From: Hymenobacter cheonanensis
GTDB taxonomy: Bacteria > Bacteroidota > Bacteroidia > Cytophagales > Hymenobacteraceae
Direction of reading: 5' to 3'
Length of the DNA: 64,000 nucleotides
Assembly: GCF_030581075.1 (NCBI RefSeq)
Contig: NZ_JAUQSW010000014.1
Span: forward strand, 57,607-121,606
The position numbers and the translations under genes were made by a program. Below are positions 9,635 through 18,291 of the stretch, one piece after another. The notes under the pieces were generated by a model. It did no database searches, had not been told where the DNA came from, and saw only the letters and a program-made list of their open reading frames with translations. How positions within the stretch are numbered: the first letter of the stretch is position 1; the number at the start of each line of letters is the position of its first letter.

Positions 9635-9987
9635 AACCTGATAAAGCGAAAAAAACGGAGATGAAATGAAGTGGCAATCGGAAAAAAGAATGCCCGATTG
9701 CGCGAAGGCAACCAGCGTGGCTAGGGTCAGCTGCTACCGCCGGACTAAGGCCTAAGTTGGGCAAGCGCCGTAACGCGCCGCGCCCGGTAGTAGGACATTA
9801 TTTTTCAAGGACTAGTGCGGCCACGGCCAAAGAGTTTAACCCGCCACGAGGGCCGGTTGCCGGGCTGCCCGCAGCGGCAGACTGGTGCAGCTTTTATCGC
9901 CAGCCGCTAGCCCTGCATTACACCCGCCGGACCGGGCCAGCCAGGCTAGCCGCAACTTTTCGCCGGCTTCGCCCGAATGAAGACGCC
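9635..9987. other. Intergenic region between divergent genes
   Basis: Open reading extends upstream of the glycosyltransferase from 9757, but that stretch has no domain-like sequence. I see no gene, repeat or clear promoter box here beyond an AT-rich patch near 9640-9670 that could serve the SPFH gene. Confidence 0.5.
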
Positions 9988-10749
9988 ATGCATTTTACCG
10001 TCATCACTCCTACCCACCAGCGGCGTGCGCTGCTGCCCGAAACCATTGCCAGCGTGCGGGCCAGCATTTCGGCTCCGCTGGATTTTTCCTTCGAGCACCT
10101 CCTCTACCAGAATGGCCCCGACGACGGCACCGCCGCCGTGCTCGCTGAAGCCGCCGCCCAGCCTTACCCGTCCCTGCGCCACTGGCAGCACCCTAGCCCC
10201 AAGCGCCCTGGCTTTGCCCGCAATGAGCTGAGCCAGCACACGCCCGCCGAGGCCTGGGTGGTGCCCCTCGACGACGATGACCTGCTGCTGCAGCGCACGC
10301 TTTACCACTACGCGGCCGCCATCGCGGCCAACCCCGGCCGCCCCTGGCTGGTGGCCGATTTTCTGCGCGTGGATGAGCAGGCCCGCTACCTGCCCAACGA
10401 GGATTACTACGCCTGGAAATTTGATTCGCCTACGGCGATGCTCACGGCTATTTTTCGGGCCGAGCACTTCATCCAGGGCAACGTGTGCTACAGCAAGGCG
10501 CTGCTCGATGAGGTGGGCGGCTACGACCCCGAGCTGGCCATGGCCGAAGACCTCGACCTCTACGTGCGCTTTTTGCTGGCCGGGCACCTGCCGGTGGTGT
10601 GCCCGCACTACAGCCACCTGCACCGCTTCCACTCGGCCAACGTGAGCCAGGGCATAGACGCGGCCAGGCACAACGCCGACCTGCGCGTTATTTATGACAA
10701 GTACGCTAGCCAGCTGCGGGCGCTGGGCATTGCGGCGCCCGGCGAGTAA
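9988..10749 (+). CDS. Family 2 glycosyltransferase
   Basis: Inverting GT-A fold glycosyltransferase of 253 residues. It opens with the GT2 pattern FTVITPTHQRRALLPETIAS, followed by the nucleotide-sugar/metal motif in VVPLDDDDLLL and a later acidic motif AMAEDLDLYVRFL. The start ATG 9988 is chosen because the family begins directly with this beta-strand; the 77 upstream in-frame codons look non-coding. Neighbours do not form a polysaccharide cluster, so the acceptor is unknown. A good hairpin terminator follows. Confidence 0.9.
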   Translation: MHFTVITPTHQRRALLPETIASVRASISAPLDFSFEHLLYQNGPDDGTAAVLAEAAAQPYPSLRHWQHPSPKRPGFARNELSQHTPAEAWVVPLDDDDLLLQRTLYHYAAAIAANPGRPWLVADFLRVDEQARYLPNEDYYAWKFDSPTAMLTAIFRAEHFIQGNVCYSKALLDEVGGYDPELAMAEDLDLYVRFLLAGHLPVVCPHYSHLHRFHSANVSQGIDAARHNADLRVIYDKYASQLRALGIAAPGE

Positions 10750-10771
10750 GTACACGCGCAGAAGCGGCAAG

Positions 10772-10816
10772 AAAGGTGTTGTGTCTTCCGTCGTGGGAAA
10801 GACACAATACCTTTTT
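10772..10816 (+). terminator. Rho-independent terminator after glycosyltransferase
   Basis: Arms AAAGGTGTTGTGTCTT and AAGACACAATACCTTTT (one G-T pair) flank an 11-nt loop and are followed by further T-rich sequence. Confidence 0.85.
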
Positions 10817-10907
10817 GCGTTTTTTAAGCCTTTGAGAATAAGCGCAAACAAGCCTTAGGTATACCTCAGTGCCGTTTTTGCGTAAGTGGCACACTAATCC
10901 TTCATCT

Positions 10908-13900
10908 ATGCGCGCACCTTTTCTCGCTCTTCTTTCTTTCTGCTGGCTGGCTCTCACTACGGCTACCGCCCAAACTGCCCCGCCGGCGCACACAGTTTTT
11001 CTGCTCGGCAACACCGCCCAGGGCGAGCTGCCCATTGCCCGCCTCCAGCAGTTGCGCCAGGTGCTGGAGCAGCAAAAAACGCCCTTTACCGTGGTGCATC
11101 TCGGCGATATTGTGGGCAACGAGGGGCTAGCCTCGAAGAAAGACTCAGTGCTGTCGGAGCAGGAGAAAAGCCGCGCCGATGCCTTTATCAACCTGGTGAA
11201 AGGCTTGCCGCTGGGCAAAATCTACTTCGTGCCCGGCGATAAAGACTGGGCCAACTCGGGCCGCCACGGTCTGAAGGCGGTGCGCCGCCTGGAGAAGTAC
11301 ATTGAGAAGCAACTGCCCGGCCAGAATGCCTTCGTGCCCACCAACGGCTGCCCCGGCCCCGAGGTGGTAGACGTGGCTCCACTGGTGCGCCTGGTGGCCC
11401 TGAACACGCCCTGGTTTACGCACCCCTACGACCGCCCCGAGGCGCCCGATACCGATTGCAAAACGCTGACCAAGGAGGAATTTCGCGAGCAGCTGCAAGA
11501 CATTATTGACGACACGAAGGGCAAAAACCTGCTGCTGCTGGGCCACCACCCGGTAGTGACCAACGGCGTGTACGGCGGCCACGAGCCGCTGAGCCGCCAC
11601 CTGGCCCCGCCGGTGCTGGGCACCATCTACGCCGCCTACCGCCAAAACGTAGGCTCGCCCCGCGACCTGGCTAGCCCCGGCTACCAGGAGCTACGCAAGG
11701 AGCTGCTCAACAATACCTTGCGCACCAACCCCGGCGTGGTGTACGCCGCCGCGCACGACTATTCGTTGCAGCTGACACCCTTCCAGGGTAGCTACCATCT
11801 GGTGGCCGGCAGCTTTGCCCAGAGCCAGCACGTGGGCGTCAGCAACACTTCACTTTATAATGAGCAGGCCGACGGCTACGCCACCCTCGACTACTACGCC
11901 GACGGCACGGTGAAGAGCCGGTTCTTCACCTTTGGGGAGGCTAGCCAGCCGGTGAAGGAGGCGTATGCGGGCACGCTATTTCGCTCGCCCTGCGCCAGCG
12001 GCACCGATGCGCAGGTGCCCGTCAATTCGTTTATCACCGAGTGCCCCAGCGTGGCCAAAACGCCCGCCGAGCAAAAGCCCGAGGCGCCGTATCAGGCCGT
12101 TACGACGGTAGTGCCGGGGCCCGAATACACGGCCGGTAAGAGCAAGCGCTTCTTTATCGGGCCGCTCTACCGCTCGTCGTGGCTAGCCCCGGTGCAAGTC
12201 AAAACCTTGGACCTCAACACCGAGCGCGGCGGCCTGCGGCCCTTTGGCCGCGGCGGCGGGCGCCAGACGACCTCGCTCAAACTCATCGCGGCCGACAGCT
12301 CGGAGTACGTGTTTCGCTCGGTTGATAAGGACGTGACGGGCATCCTGCCGCCCGAGCTGCAACAGTCGTTCGTGTCGGATATTCTGAAGGATATTACGGC
12401 CACGGCCAACCCGTACTCGGGCCTGCCCATCAGCGCGCTGCTCGACCATACCGACATTTTGCACGCCCGCCCGCGCCTGTTTCGCCTGCCCGACAACAAC
12501 CAGCTAGGCCCCTACCGCCAGGAATACGCCGGCCTGCTCGGCACGCTGGAAGACCGGCCCACCGACCCCAAACCCAACCTGGCCGGCTTCGGTAAGTCGG
12601 ATGAGGTGACGCGCTCGTTCAGCTTTTTCCGCAAGCTCTACAAGGACCACGACAACCGCGTGGACGCGCCCGCGCTAGCCCGCGCCCGCGCCTTCGACAT
12701 GCTCGTGGCCGACTTTGGCAAGCACGAAGACAACTGGAAATGGGCCGGCTACGACCAGGGCAAGGGCAAAGGCAGCGTGTACCGCCCCATTCCGCGCGAC
12801 CGCGACCAGGCCTTCACCAAGTGGAACGGCCTGCTGACCTACCTGGCCAACCGCGAGTGGGCCGTGCCCAGCATTGAGGACTTCGGCAGCGAGTTTCACG
12901 ACATGAAAAGTCTGAACTGGCCGGCCCGCCACCTCGACCGCTTTCTGCTGCAAAGCCTGACGCGGAAGGATTGGCAGGACGCAGCCCAGTACCTGCAAAC
13001 CCAGCTCACGCCCGCCGTAATCGACGAGGCCACCGCCACGCTGCCCACTGAGATTCAAGGTCTTTCGGGCCAGGAAATCAACCGCAAGCTCAAGGCACGG
13101 ATTCAGGAATTACCGAAGGCCATCGACCGCTACTATTTGCTACTGGCTAGCCGTGTCGATGTAGTGGGCTCCAATAAGGCCGAGATTTTCAAGGTGGAGC
13201 GCCTGGCCGGTGGCCGGGTGCGCGTGCAGGAATTCGACCGCAAGGGCGACACGCAAGAGCCCAACGGCCCGGCGCTGTTTGACCGCACCTTTGAGCCCGG
13301 CGAAACCCAGGAAGTGGACCTCTACGGCCTCGATGGCCAGGATATTTTCCAGGTAACCGGCGACGGCGGCGCGGGCAGCATGCTGGTGCGCGTGATTGGC
13401 GGCGAGGGCAAGGACAAAATCACCGACGACTCGCGGGCCGCGGGCCTGCGCACGCTTACCAAAGTCTACGACTCGCCTAATACTGACCTCACCGCTGGCC
13501 CCGAAACCGATGACCACCGCAGCGCCAGTCGCTACGTGAATTTGTATGACCGTGAGGCGTTTGAGTTTAATAATTACGCGCCCCGGGCCGGCCTGTTTTA
13601 CAACCGCAACGATGGCGTGGGGGTAAGCCTGGGCGTGGGTTTCGTGCGCCAGGGCTTTCGCAAGCCGGGCTACAAGAACCGCTACGACTTCGATTTGCAG
13701 GCCTCTACGGGCGGGCAGTTGCAGCTTACGGCGGCCAGCCGCCACCGCTACGCCATTGGCAAGGTAGACATTGGGGCGGAGGCCAGCTACGGCAATTTCT
13801 TCCCGTTCTACAACTACTTCGGCATCGGCAACAACACCCAGATTAGCCAGGATTTGTACGACGTAAAATTCTACCGCGCCCGCTACCGCGGCTTCACGGT

Positions 13901-14642
13901 GAAGGCCTTTGGCGAGCGCGTGTTCTGGCAGCGCAGCGTGTTTCGCTTCGGCCCCAGCTACGAGTACTATAACAGTGATTATGCCGCTAATAGTGAACTC
14001 GGCCTAGAGCTTGCCGCTGCCGACTCTATGCGCTTCAACCGCCCCAACGCTACCAACCAGCGCCTGCTAGGCCTGAACGCCTTGCTCGACATCGACCTGC
14101 GCAACCGCAAAGTGTTTGCCCAGCGCGGCGTGCGCCTGCTGCTGCGCCACGACTCGTACCAGCAGCTCACCGGCGATAAGCGCACCTTCGGCCTCACCCA
14201 GGCCTCGGCCGAGTACCTGGGCACCGCTAGGCTCGGCATCCCGATTACGCTGGCCCTGAAGGGCGGCGGCGCCAAAAACTACGGCCCCGATTCGGCCATT
14301 CCGTTCTACAAGCTCACCAGCCTGGGGCTGGCCGAAAACCTGCGCGGCTACTACCGCAACCGCTTCACGGGCGATGCCAGCCTGTATTTCAACTCGGAGC
14401 TGCGCTTTGCGCTGGGCCAGAGCAAAAACCACTTTCTGCCGTTTTATTACGGCGTGTTTGGCTTCTACGACCAGGGCCGGGTGTACTACAACGGCAGCTC
14501 GCCGGGCGGCTGGCACGCGGGCTACGGCGGCGGCTTTTACATTGCGCCGGTAGTCGAAACGCTGGCCTTTTCCATCTCCTACCAGGTGTCGGAGGAGAAC
14601 AGCCTCGTGCAGTTTGGGCTAGGCTTCCGCATCGATAAGTAG
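10908..14642 (+). CDS. Large outer-membrane protein: metallophosphatase + kinase-like middle + BamA-like barrel
   Basis: A 1,244-residue protein with a Sec signal peptide (MRAPFLALLSFCWLALTTATAQ). Residues about 25-330 carry calcineurin-like metallophosphatase motifs: VVHLGDIVGN, VPGDKDW and LLLGHHPVV. The middle has a segment resembling the active site of CotH/HipA-like atypical kinases: GKHEDNW near residue 604 and PIPRDRDQAF near 629. The last 380 or so residues are a beta-barrel of the BamA/TamA surface-antigen type with alternating aromatic strands. ATG 10908 gives the signal peptide; an upstream in-frame GTG at 10869 does not. Each domain is recognisable; the combined function (cell-surface phospho-turnover?) is inference. 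The next gene is a second barrel. Confidence 0.82.
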   Translation: MRAPFLALLSFCWLALTTATAQTAPPAHTVFLLGNTAQGELPIARLQQLRQVLEQQKTPFTVVHLGDIVGNEGLASKKDSVLSEQEKSRADAFINLVKGLPLGKIYFVPGDKDWANSGRHGLKAVRRLEKYIEKQLPGQNAFVPTNGCPGPEVVDVAPLVRLVALNTPWFTHPYDRPEAPDTDCKTLTKEEFREQLQDIIDDTKGKNLLLLGHHPVVTNGVYGGHEPLSRHLAPPVLGTIYAAYRQNVGSPRDLASPGYQELRKELLNNTLRTNPGVVYAAAHDYSLQLTPFQGSYHLVAGSFAQSQHVGVSNTSLYNEQADGYATLDYYADGTVKSRFFTFGEASQPVKEAYAGTLFRSPCASGTDAQVPVNSFITECPSVAKTPAEQKPEAPYQAVTTVVPGPEYTAGKSKRFFIGPLYRSSWLAPVQVKTLDLNTERGGLRPFGRGGGRQTTSLKLIAADSSEYVFRSVDKDVTGILPPELQQSFVSDILKDITATANPYSGLPISALLDHTDILHARPRLFRLPDNNQLGPYRQEYAGLLGTLEDRPTDPKPNLAGFGKSDEVTRSFSFFRKLYKDHDNRVDAPALARARAFDMLVADFGKHEDNWKWAGYDQGKGKGSVYRPIPRDRDQAFTKWNGLLTYLANREWAVPSIEDFGSEFHDMKSLNWPARHLDRFLLQSLTRKDWQDAAQYLQTQLTPAVIDEATATLPTEIQGLSGQEINRKLKARIQELPKAIDRYYLLLASRVDVVGSNKAEIFKVERLAGGRVRVQEFDRKGDTQEPNGPALFDRTFEPGETQEVDLYGLDGQDIFQVTGDGGAGSMLVRVIGGEGKDKITDDSRAAGLRTLTKVYDSPNTDLTAGPETDDHRSASRYVNLYDREAFEFNNYAPRAGLFYNRNDGVGVSLGVGFVRQGFRKPGYKNRYDFDLQASTGGQLQLTAASRHRYAIGKVDIGAEASYGNFFPFYNYFGIGNNTQISQDLYDVKFYRARYRGFTVKAFGERVFWQRSVFRFGPSYEYYNSDYAANSELGLELAAADSMRFNRPNATNQRLLGLNALLDIDLRNRKVFAQRGVRLLLRHDSYQQLTGDKRTFGLTQASAEYLGTARLGIPITLALKGGGAKNYGPDSAIPFYKLTSLGLAENLRGYYRNRFTGDASLYFNSELRFALGQSKNHFLPFYYGVFGFYDQGRVYYNGSSPGGWHAGYGGGFYIAPVVETLAFSISYQVSEENSLVQFGLGFRIDK

Positions 14643-14646
14643 CCCA

Positions 14647-14683
14647 GGCCGGCGGCCCGGTCGATGTAGCCGGGCCGCCGGCC
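14647..14683 (+). terminator. 14-bp perfect hairpin
   Basis: GGCCGGCGGCCCGG and its exact complement flank a 9-nt loop immediately after the stop codon at 14642. There is no strong U-run, so it may be a transcript 3' stabiliser rather than a classic terminator. Confidence 0.65.
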
Positions 14684-14823
14684 GATAGTTTGGGCCACCG
14701 GGACGTCAGCCATTGAACCTTTGTGAAATTCTGAAGTCTGAGCGCTGAAAAGTGCGCGGGCCGAGGTACCTTAGCCAGGCGGCTGGCTTTCGCAACTATT
14801 TGGTTCACGTGTACTTTACTTTT

Positions 14824-16059
14824 ATGCGAGCAATGGGGCGCCGGGCGGGCGGGCTAGCGGCGTTAACGCTGCTGGCTCACTGCGGCTTTGCTCAAACCGT
14901 GGCAGTACCCGCCCCGCGCCCGGCCCCCCGCGATGTGGCCGATGTGGCGCACGACACGTTTGCCCGGCTGGCCCACATCCCTACCCACGACTCGCTGGGC
15001 CTGCAACATGGCCGCCGCATGCTGCTGGTAGTGCCGGTGGTGGGCTACTCGCAGCAAACCGGCGCCGTGGTGGAGCTGGCGCTAAGCTCGGCTTTTCAGC
15101 GGCGCAATGCCAACGTTTCGACCATTGTAGGTGCGGCCGAGTACACGGCCCAGGAGCAGCTCATTTTTACGGTTACTTCCTCACTCTGGCAGCCCAATAA
15201 TACCTGGAACCTGGTGAATGACTGGCGCGTAATGCGCTATCCGCAAAGCACCTACGGCCTGGGCATGTACACCAGCACTACCGGCGGCGTAGTGAGTATG
15301 GACTATAAGTACCTGCGGCTTTACCAAACCGCCTTTCGGCGCGTGGCCCCGGCCTGGTACGTGGGGCTAGGGTACCAATACGATGACCACTGGGACATCG
15401 TGAGCCGCAACAGCCGCCGCGAGGTAGCCAGCATCTCGCGCTACACCTACGGCGTGTCGGACCGCTCCACTTCTTCCGGCTTGGTTGTCAGCGCCTTGCA
15501 CGACAACCGCGCCAATGCCCTCAACCCGCAGGGCGGCTACCTGCTTAATGCCCAGTACCGCACCAACCGCCAGTGGCTGGGCAGCGACACCAACTACCAG
15601 AGTCTGCTGCTCGAAGGCCGGGTGTACCTGCACCCCTCGCGCTACTCGCCCAATATCCTGGCGCTGTGGTCATATAACACGTTTACGCTCAGTGGCAATC
15701 CGCCCTTCCTCGACCTGCCCGCCACCGGCTGGGATATGTATGGCAACACCGGCCGGGGCTTCATCCAGGGCCGGTTTCGGGGCAAAAACTTTGTCTACGG
15801 CGAGGCCGAATACCGCTTCGGCATCACCCGCAACCGCCTGCTAGGGGGCGTGGTTTTCACCAATGCCCAAAGCGTAACCGAGCTAAGCGTGACGCACGGC
15901 CGGGTCGAAAATGGCACCTTCGAGAAGGTAGTGCCCGCCGTGGGCGCCGGCCTGCGCCTGAACCTCAACAAAGCCTCGCGCACCAACCTGGCCATAGACT
16001 ACGGCTTCGGCTTCGACGGCTCGCGCGGCCTTTCGCTGAACCTGGGCGAGGTATTTTAA
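14824..16059 (+). CDS. BamA/TamA-type outer-membrane beta-barrel protein
   Basis: A 411-residue predicted outer-membrane barrel. It has a signal peptide (RAGGLAALTLLAHCGFAQ) and strands rich in alternating Tyr/Trp/Phe, for example GLVVSALHDNRANALNPQGG, which is the typical start of the surface-antigen (Bac_surface_Ag) domain. No POTRA domains are seen, so it is unlikely to be the essential BamA. ATG 14824 is preferred, with 14833 as an alternative. It follows another barrel protein and probably shares envelope functions with it, but no substrate is evident. Confidence 0.8.
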   Translation: MRAMGRRAGGLAALTLLAHCGFAQTVAVPAPRPAPRDVADVAHDTFARLAHIPTHDSLGLQHGRRMLLVVPVVGYSQQTGAVVELALSSAFQRRNANVSTIVGAAEYTAQEQLIFTVTSSLWQPNNTWNLVNDWRVMRYPQSTYGLGMYTSTTGGVVSMDYKYLRLYQTAFRRVAPAWYVGLGYQYDDHWDIVSRNSRREVASISRYTYGVSDRSTSSGLVVSALHDNRANALNPQGGYLLNAQYRTNRQWLGSDTNYQSLLLEGRVYLHPSRYSPNILALWSYNTFTLSGNPPFLDLPATGWDMYGNTGRGFIQGRFRGKNFVYGEAEYRFGITRNRLLGGVVFTNAQSVTELSVTHGRVENGTFEKVVPAVGAGLRLNLNKASRTNLAIDYGFGFDGSRGLSLNLGEVF

Positions 16060-16121
16060 GTAGCTGGTTGACTGGTTATTAAAATCAGCTATATCTTGCT
16101 GGTTCTTAGCCTAGCCGCCGC

Positions 16122-17123
16122 ATGTCTCCTGCTTCCTCCGACGTTCTTCTTTACCAGTCGCCCGACGGGCAAATCCAGCTCGACGTGCAGCTCGACCACG
16201 ATACCGTGTGGCTGACGCAGGCGCAGATGACAGAACTGTTTGAAACTACTAAACAGAACATTAGCCTGCACGTTCGCAACCTGTTTCGGGAGGAAGAACT
16301 TCTCGAAGAGACAACTGTCAAGGAATCCTTGACAGTTATTCCTGATGGTCGCCAATACACAGTAAAATACTACAACCTCGACGTCATTATCTCCGTCGGG
16401 TACCGCGTAAAGTCTAAGCGCGGCACCAGCTTTCGGCAGTGGGCCACGCAGGTGCTGCGCCAGTACCTCGTGCAGGGCTTCGTGCTGAATGAAAAACGCC
16501 TGCGCGAAAGCCAGCGCCAGCTAGCCGACCTCAAGCGCCTCGTGCAGCTGCAAGCCGAAGTAGCGGCTAGCCAGGAATTGACGGCCGACCAGTCGGACGC
16601 GCTGCTGCGCATTCTGGGCGACTACGCCCGCGCCCTCGACGTGCTCGACCAGTACGACCACCAGCGCCTGCGCGTAGCCCGCGACACCGTGGCGCCCGCC
16701 ACCGAGGCCGGCTTCGAGCTGACTTACGAGCGCGCCATGCAGGCCATTGACGCGCTGCGCGTGCAATTCGGGGGCTCCGAGCTGTTCGGACGCGAAAAAG
16801 ACAAGTCTTTCGAAAGCTCGGTACGCACTATCTATCAGAGCTTTGGCGGGCAGGATATGTACCCTAGCGTGGAGGAAAAGGCGGCAAATCTGCTGTATTT
16901 CGTGGTTAAAAACCACTCCTTTTCGGATGGCAATAAGCGTATCGCGGCCTTCCTGTTCGTGTATTTTCTGGACCGCAATGGCTGCCTCTACCGGCCCGAT
17001 GGGGCGCGCCGCCTGGCCGATAATGCCCTGGTGGCGCTCACGCTGCTTATTGCCGAGAGCCGGCCCGAGGACAAAGACGTGATGGCGACGCTGGTAGTAA
17101 ACCTTATTAACGGCGAAAACTAG
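16122..17123 (+). CDS. RhuM-family protein with C-terminal Fic domain
   Basis: A 333-residue protein. The N-terminal two thirds matches the RhuM family (VWLTQAQMTELFETTKQNIS, then VKYYNLDVIISVGYRVKS...FRQWATQVLRQYL). The C-terminal third carries the Fic/Doc core motif HSFSDGNKR at residues 265-273, which has the HxFx(D/E)GNxR residues needed for AMP- or phosphate-transfer. RhuM proteins occur in pathogenicity and mobile regions and their role is unsettled; the Fic part suggests a nucleotidyl- or phosphotransferase acting on a protein or RNA target. No antitoxin gene is adjacent. There is no sign of truncation. Confidence 0.87.
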   Translation: MSPASSDVLLYQSPDGQIQLDVQLDHDTVWLTQAQMTELFETTKQNISLHVRNLFREEELLEETTVKESLTVIPDGRQYTVKYYNLDVIISVGYRVKSKRGTSFRQWATQVLRQYLVQGFVLNEKRLRESQRQLADLKRLVQLQAEVAASQELTADQSDALLRILGDYARALDVLDQYDHQRLRVARDTVAPATEAGFELTYERAMQAIDALRVQFGGSELFGREKDKSFESSVRTIYQSFGGQDMYPSVEEKAANLLYFVVKNHSFSDGNKRIAAFLFVYFLDRNGCLYRPDGARRLADNALVALTLLIAESRPEDKDVMATLVVNLINGEN

Positions 17124-17147
17124 CGCTGAGGCATAATCTGCTAGCCC

Positions 17148-17155
17148 TACCTTTG
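17148..17155 (+). promoter_or_regulatory. TACCTTTG -7-like box just before exopolyphosphatase
   Basis: A perfect match to the Bacteroidota -7 consensus TAnnTTTG ends four bases before ATG 17160, which would give a leaderless or nearly leaderless transcript. No clear TTG -33 element is seen. Confidence 0.4.
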
Positions 17156-17159
17156 CCCG

Positions 17160-18137
17160 ATGGAGTATCAGCTGACCAAGCTCGCCGCCATCGATATTGG
17201 CTCCAACGCCGTGCGCTGCCAGATTTCGGCAGTCTTGTTTTTTCAGGGCCGCTACCGTCTCAAGCGCGTCGAGTACGTGCGCTACCCGCTGCGGCTGGGC
17301 GAAGACGTGTTTGCCACCGGCGAAATTCCGCCGCGCAAGGCCGATAAGTTCGTCAAGTTTCTGCACTCGCTCAAGCTCTTGATGGAGGTGCACGAAGTAT
17401 CGCACCACCTCATTTGCGCCACCTCGGCCATGCGCACGGCCGCCAACGGCGCGGCCGTAGCCCAGCGCGTGCAAGACGAGCTAGGGCTCACTATTCAAGT
17501 AATTGACGGCCAGGCCGAAGCCTCGTACATCAACCGCGTGATTGAGCACGTGCTCGAAGACAACCGCCACTACCTGCACATCGACGTAGGCGGCGGCAGC
17601 ACCGAGTTCAACATCTACCACGACCGCCGCAAGGTGGCCGCGCAGTCGTTCGAAATCGGCTCCATCCGGCGCATGCAGCAGGAAGAAAGCGGCCGCACCG
17701 TGGAAGAAATGAACGGCCTGTGGCAGCGCATGGAAGCCTGGGTGCGCGAAAACGCTCGCCGCTACCACGTCACGCGCGCCATCGGCACGGGTGGCAACAT
17801 CAACAAGATTTACAGCATGTCGCCGGCCGCGCCTACCAAGCCGGTTACCAAGCGCAGCGTGCAGGCCATCCTCGACCGCCTCAACGGTCTCAGCATGAGC
17901 GAGCGCGTGAACGTGGCCCTGCTTAACCCCGACCGCGCCGACGTGATTGTGCCCGCCGGCCACATCTACCTTGCCGCCATGGAGTGGGCCGGCGTCAGCA
18001 GCATGATAGTGCCCGACATTGGCCTGAAAGACGGCATGCTGCAAGCACTGTTCGAGCAGTATTTCGACGAAATCAGCCCCAATGTGCACCCTAGCATTCT
18101 GCCCGTGGCCGATGTGGAGAACGGGCCACTGGTGTAA
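17160..18137 (+). CDS. Ppx/GppA family phosphatase (exopolyphosphatase type)
   Basis: A 325-residue ASKHA-fold phosphatase that hydrolyses polyphosphate ends or pppGpp. Motifs include the N-terminal phosphate loop (AAIDIGSNAVRC), a second loop HIDVGGGSTEFNIY and the ATP-site-like GTGGNINKIYSM. At about 325 residues it is the short form, without the C-terminal HD domain of E. coli Ppx/GppA. It faces the polyphosphate kinase gene, separated only by an inverted repeat, so the pair likely sets polyphosphate levels. The substrate (polyP or pppGpp) is not decided by sequence. Confidence 0.9.
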   Translation: MEYQLTKLAAIDIGSNAVRCQISAVLFFQGRYRLKRVEYVRYPLRLGEDVFATGEIPPRKADKFVKFLHSLKLLMEVHEVSHHLICATSAMRTAANGAAVAQRVQDELGLTIQVIDGQAEASYINRVIEHVLEDNRHYLHIDVGGGSTEFNIYHDRRKVAAQSFEIGSIRRMQQEESGRTVEEMNGLWQRMEAWVRENARRYHVTRAIGTGGNINKIYSMSPAAPTKPVTKRSVQAILDRLNGLSMSERVNVALLNPDRADVIVPAGHIYLAAMEWAGVSSMIVPDIGLKDGMLQALFEQYFDEISPNVHPSILPVADVENGPLV

Positions 18138-18169
18138 GTAAGCCAAGCTGAGATACACTAAGAGGCCGT

Positions 18170-18253
18170 CATGCTGAACAAAGTGAAGCATCCTACTCGC
18201 ACCGCTAGGGTACCCCCAACGATTCGAATGAGATGCTTCACTTTGTTCAGCAT
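18170..18253. repeat. Inverted repeat (dispersed family, copy B) between ppx-like and ppk genes
   Basis: CATGCTGAACAAAGTGAAGC at 18170 is mirrored by 18232-18253. It belongs to the same family as 3329-3453 and 28763-28844. Its interior shares the string CCGCTAGGG-GTAC with the 28.8-kb copy. The position between convergent genes would also suit a bidirectional terminator. Confidence 0.8.
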
Positions 18254-18291
18254 AATAGCCTATTGTCTGCTTAATAAGCTAACCGGCTAGC

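Noticed and set aside
9757..9987. Extended N-terminus of the glycosyltransferase
   Set aside because: The GT2 fold starts at residue 2 of the ATG 9988 product; the extension has no signal peptide or domain character.
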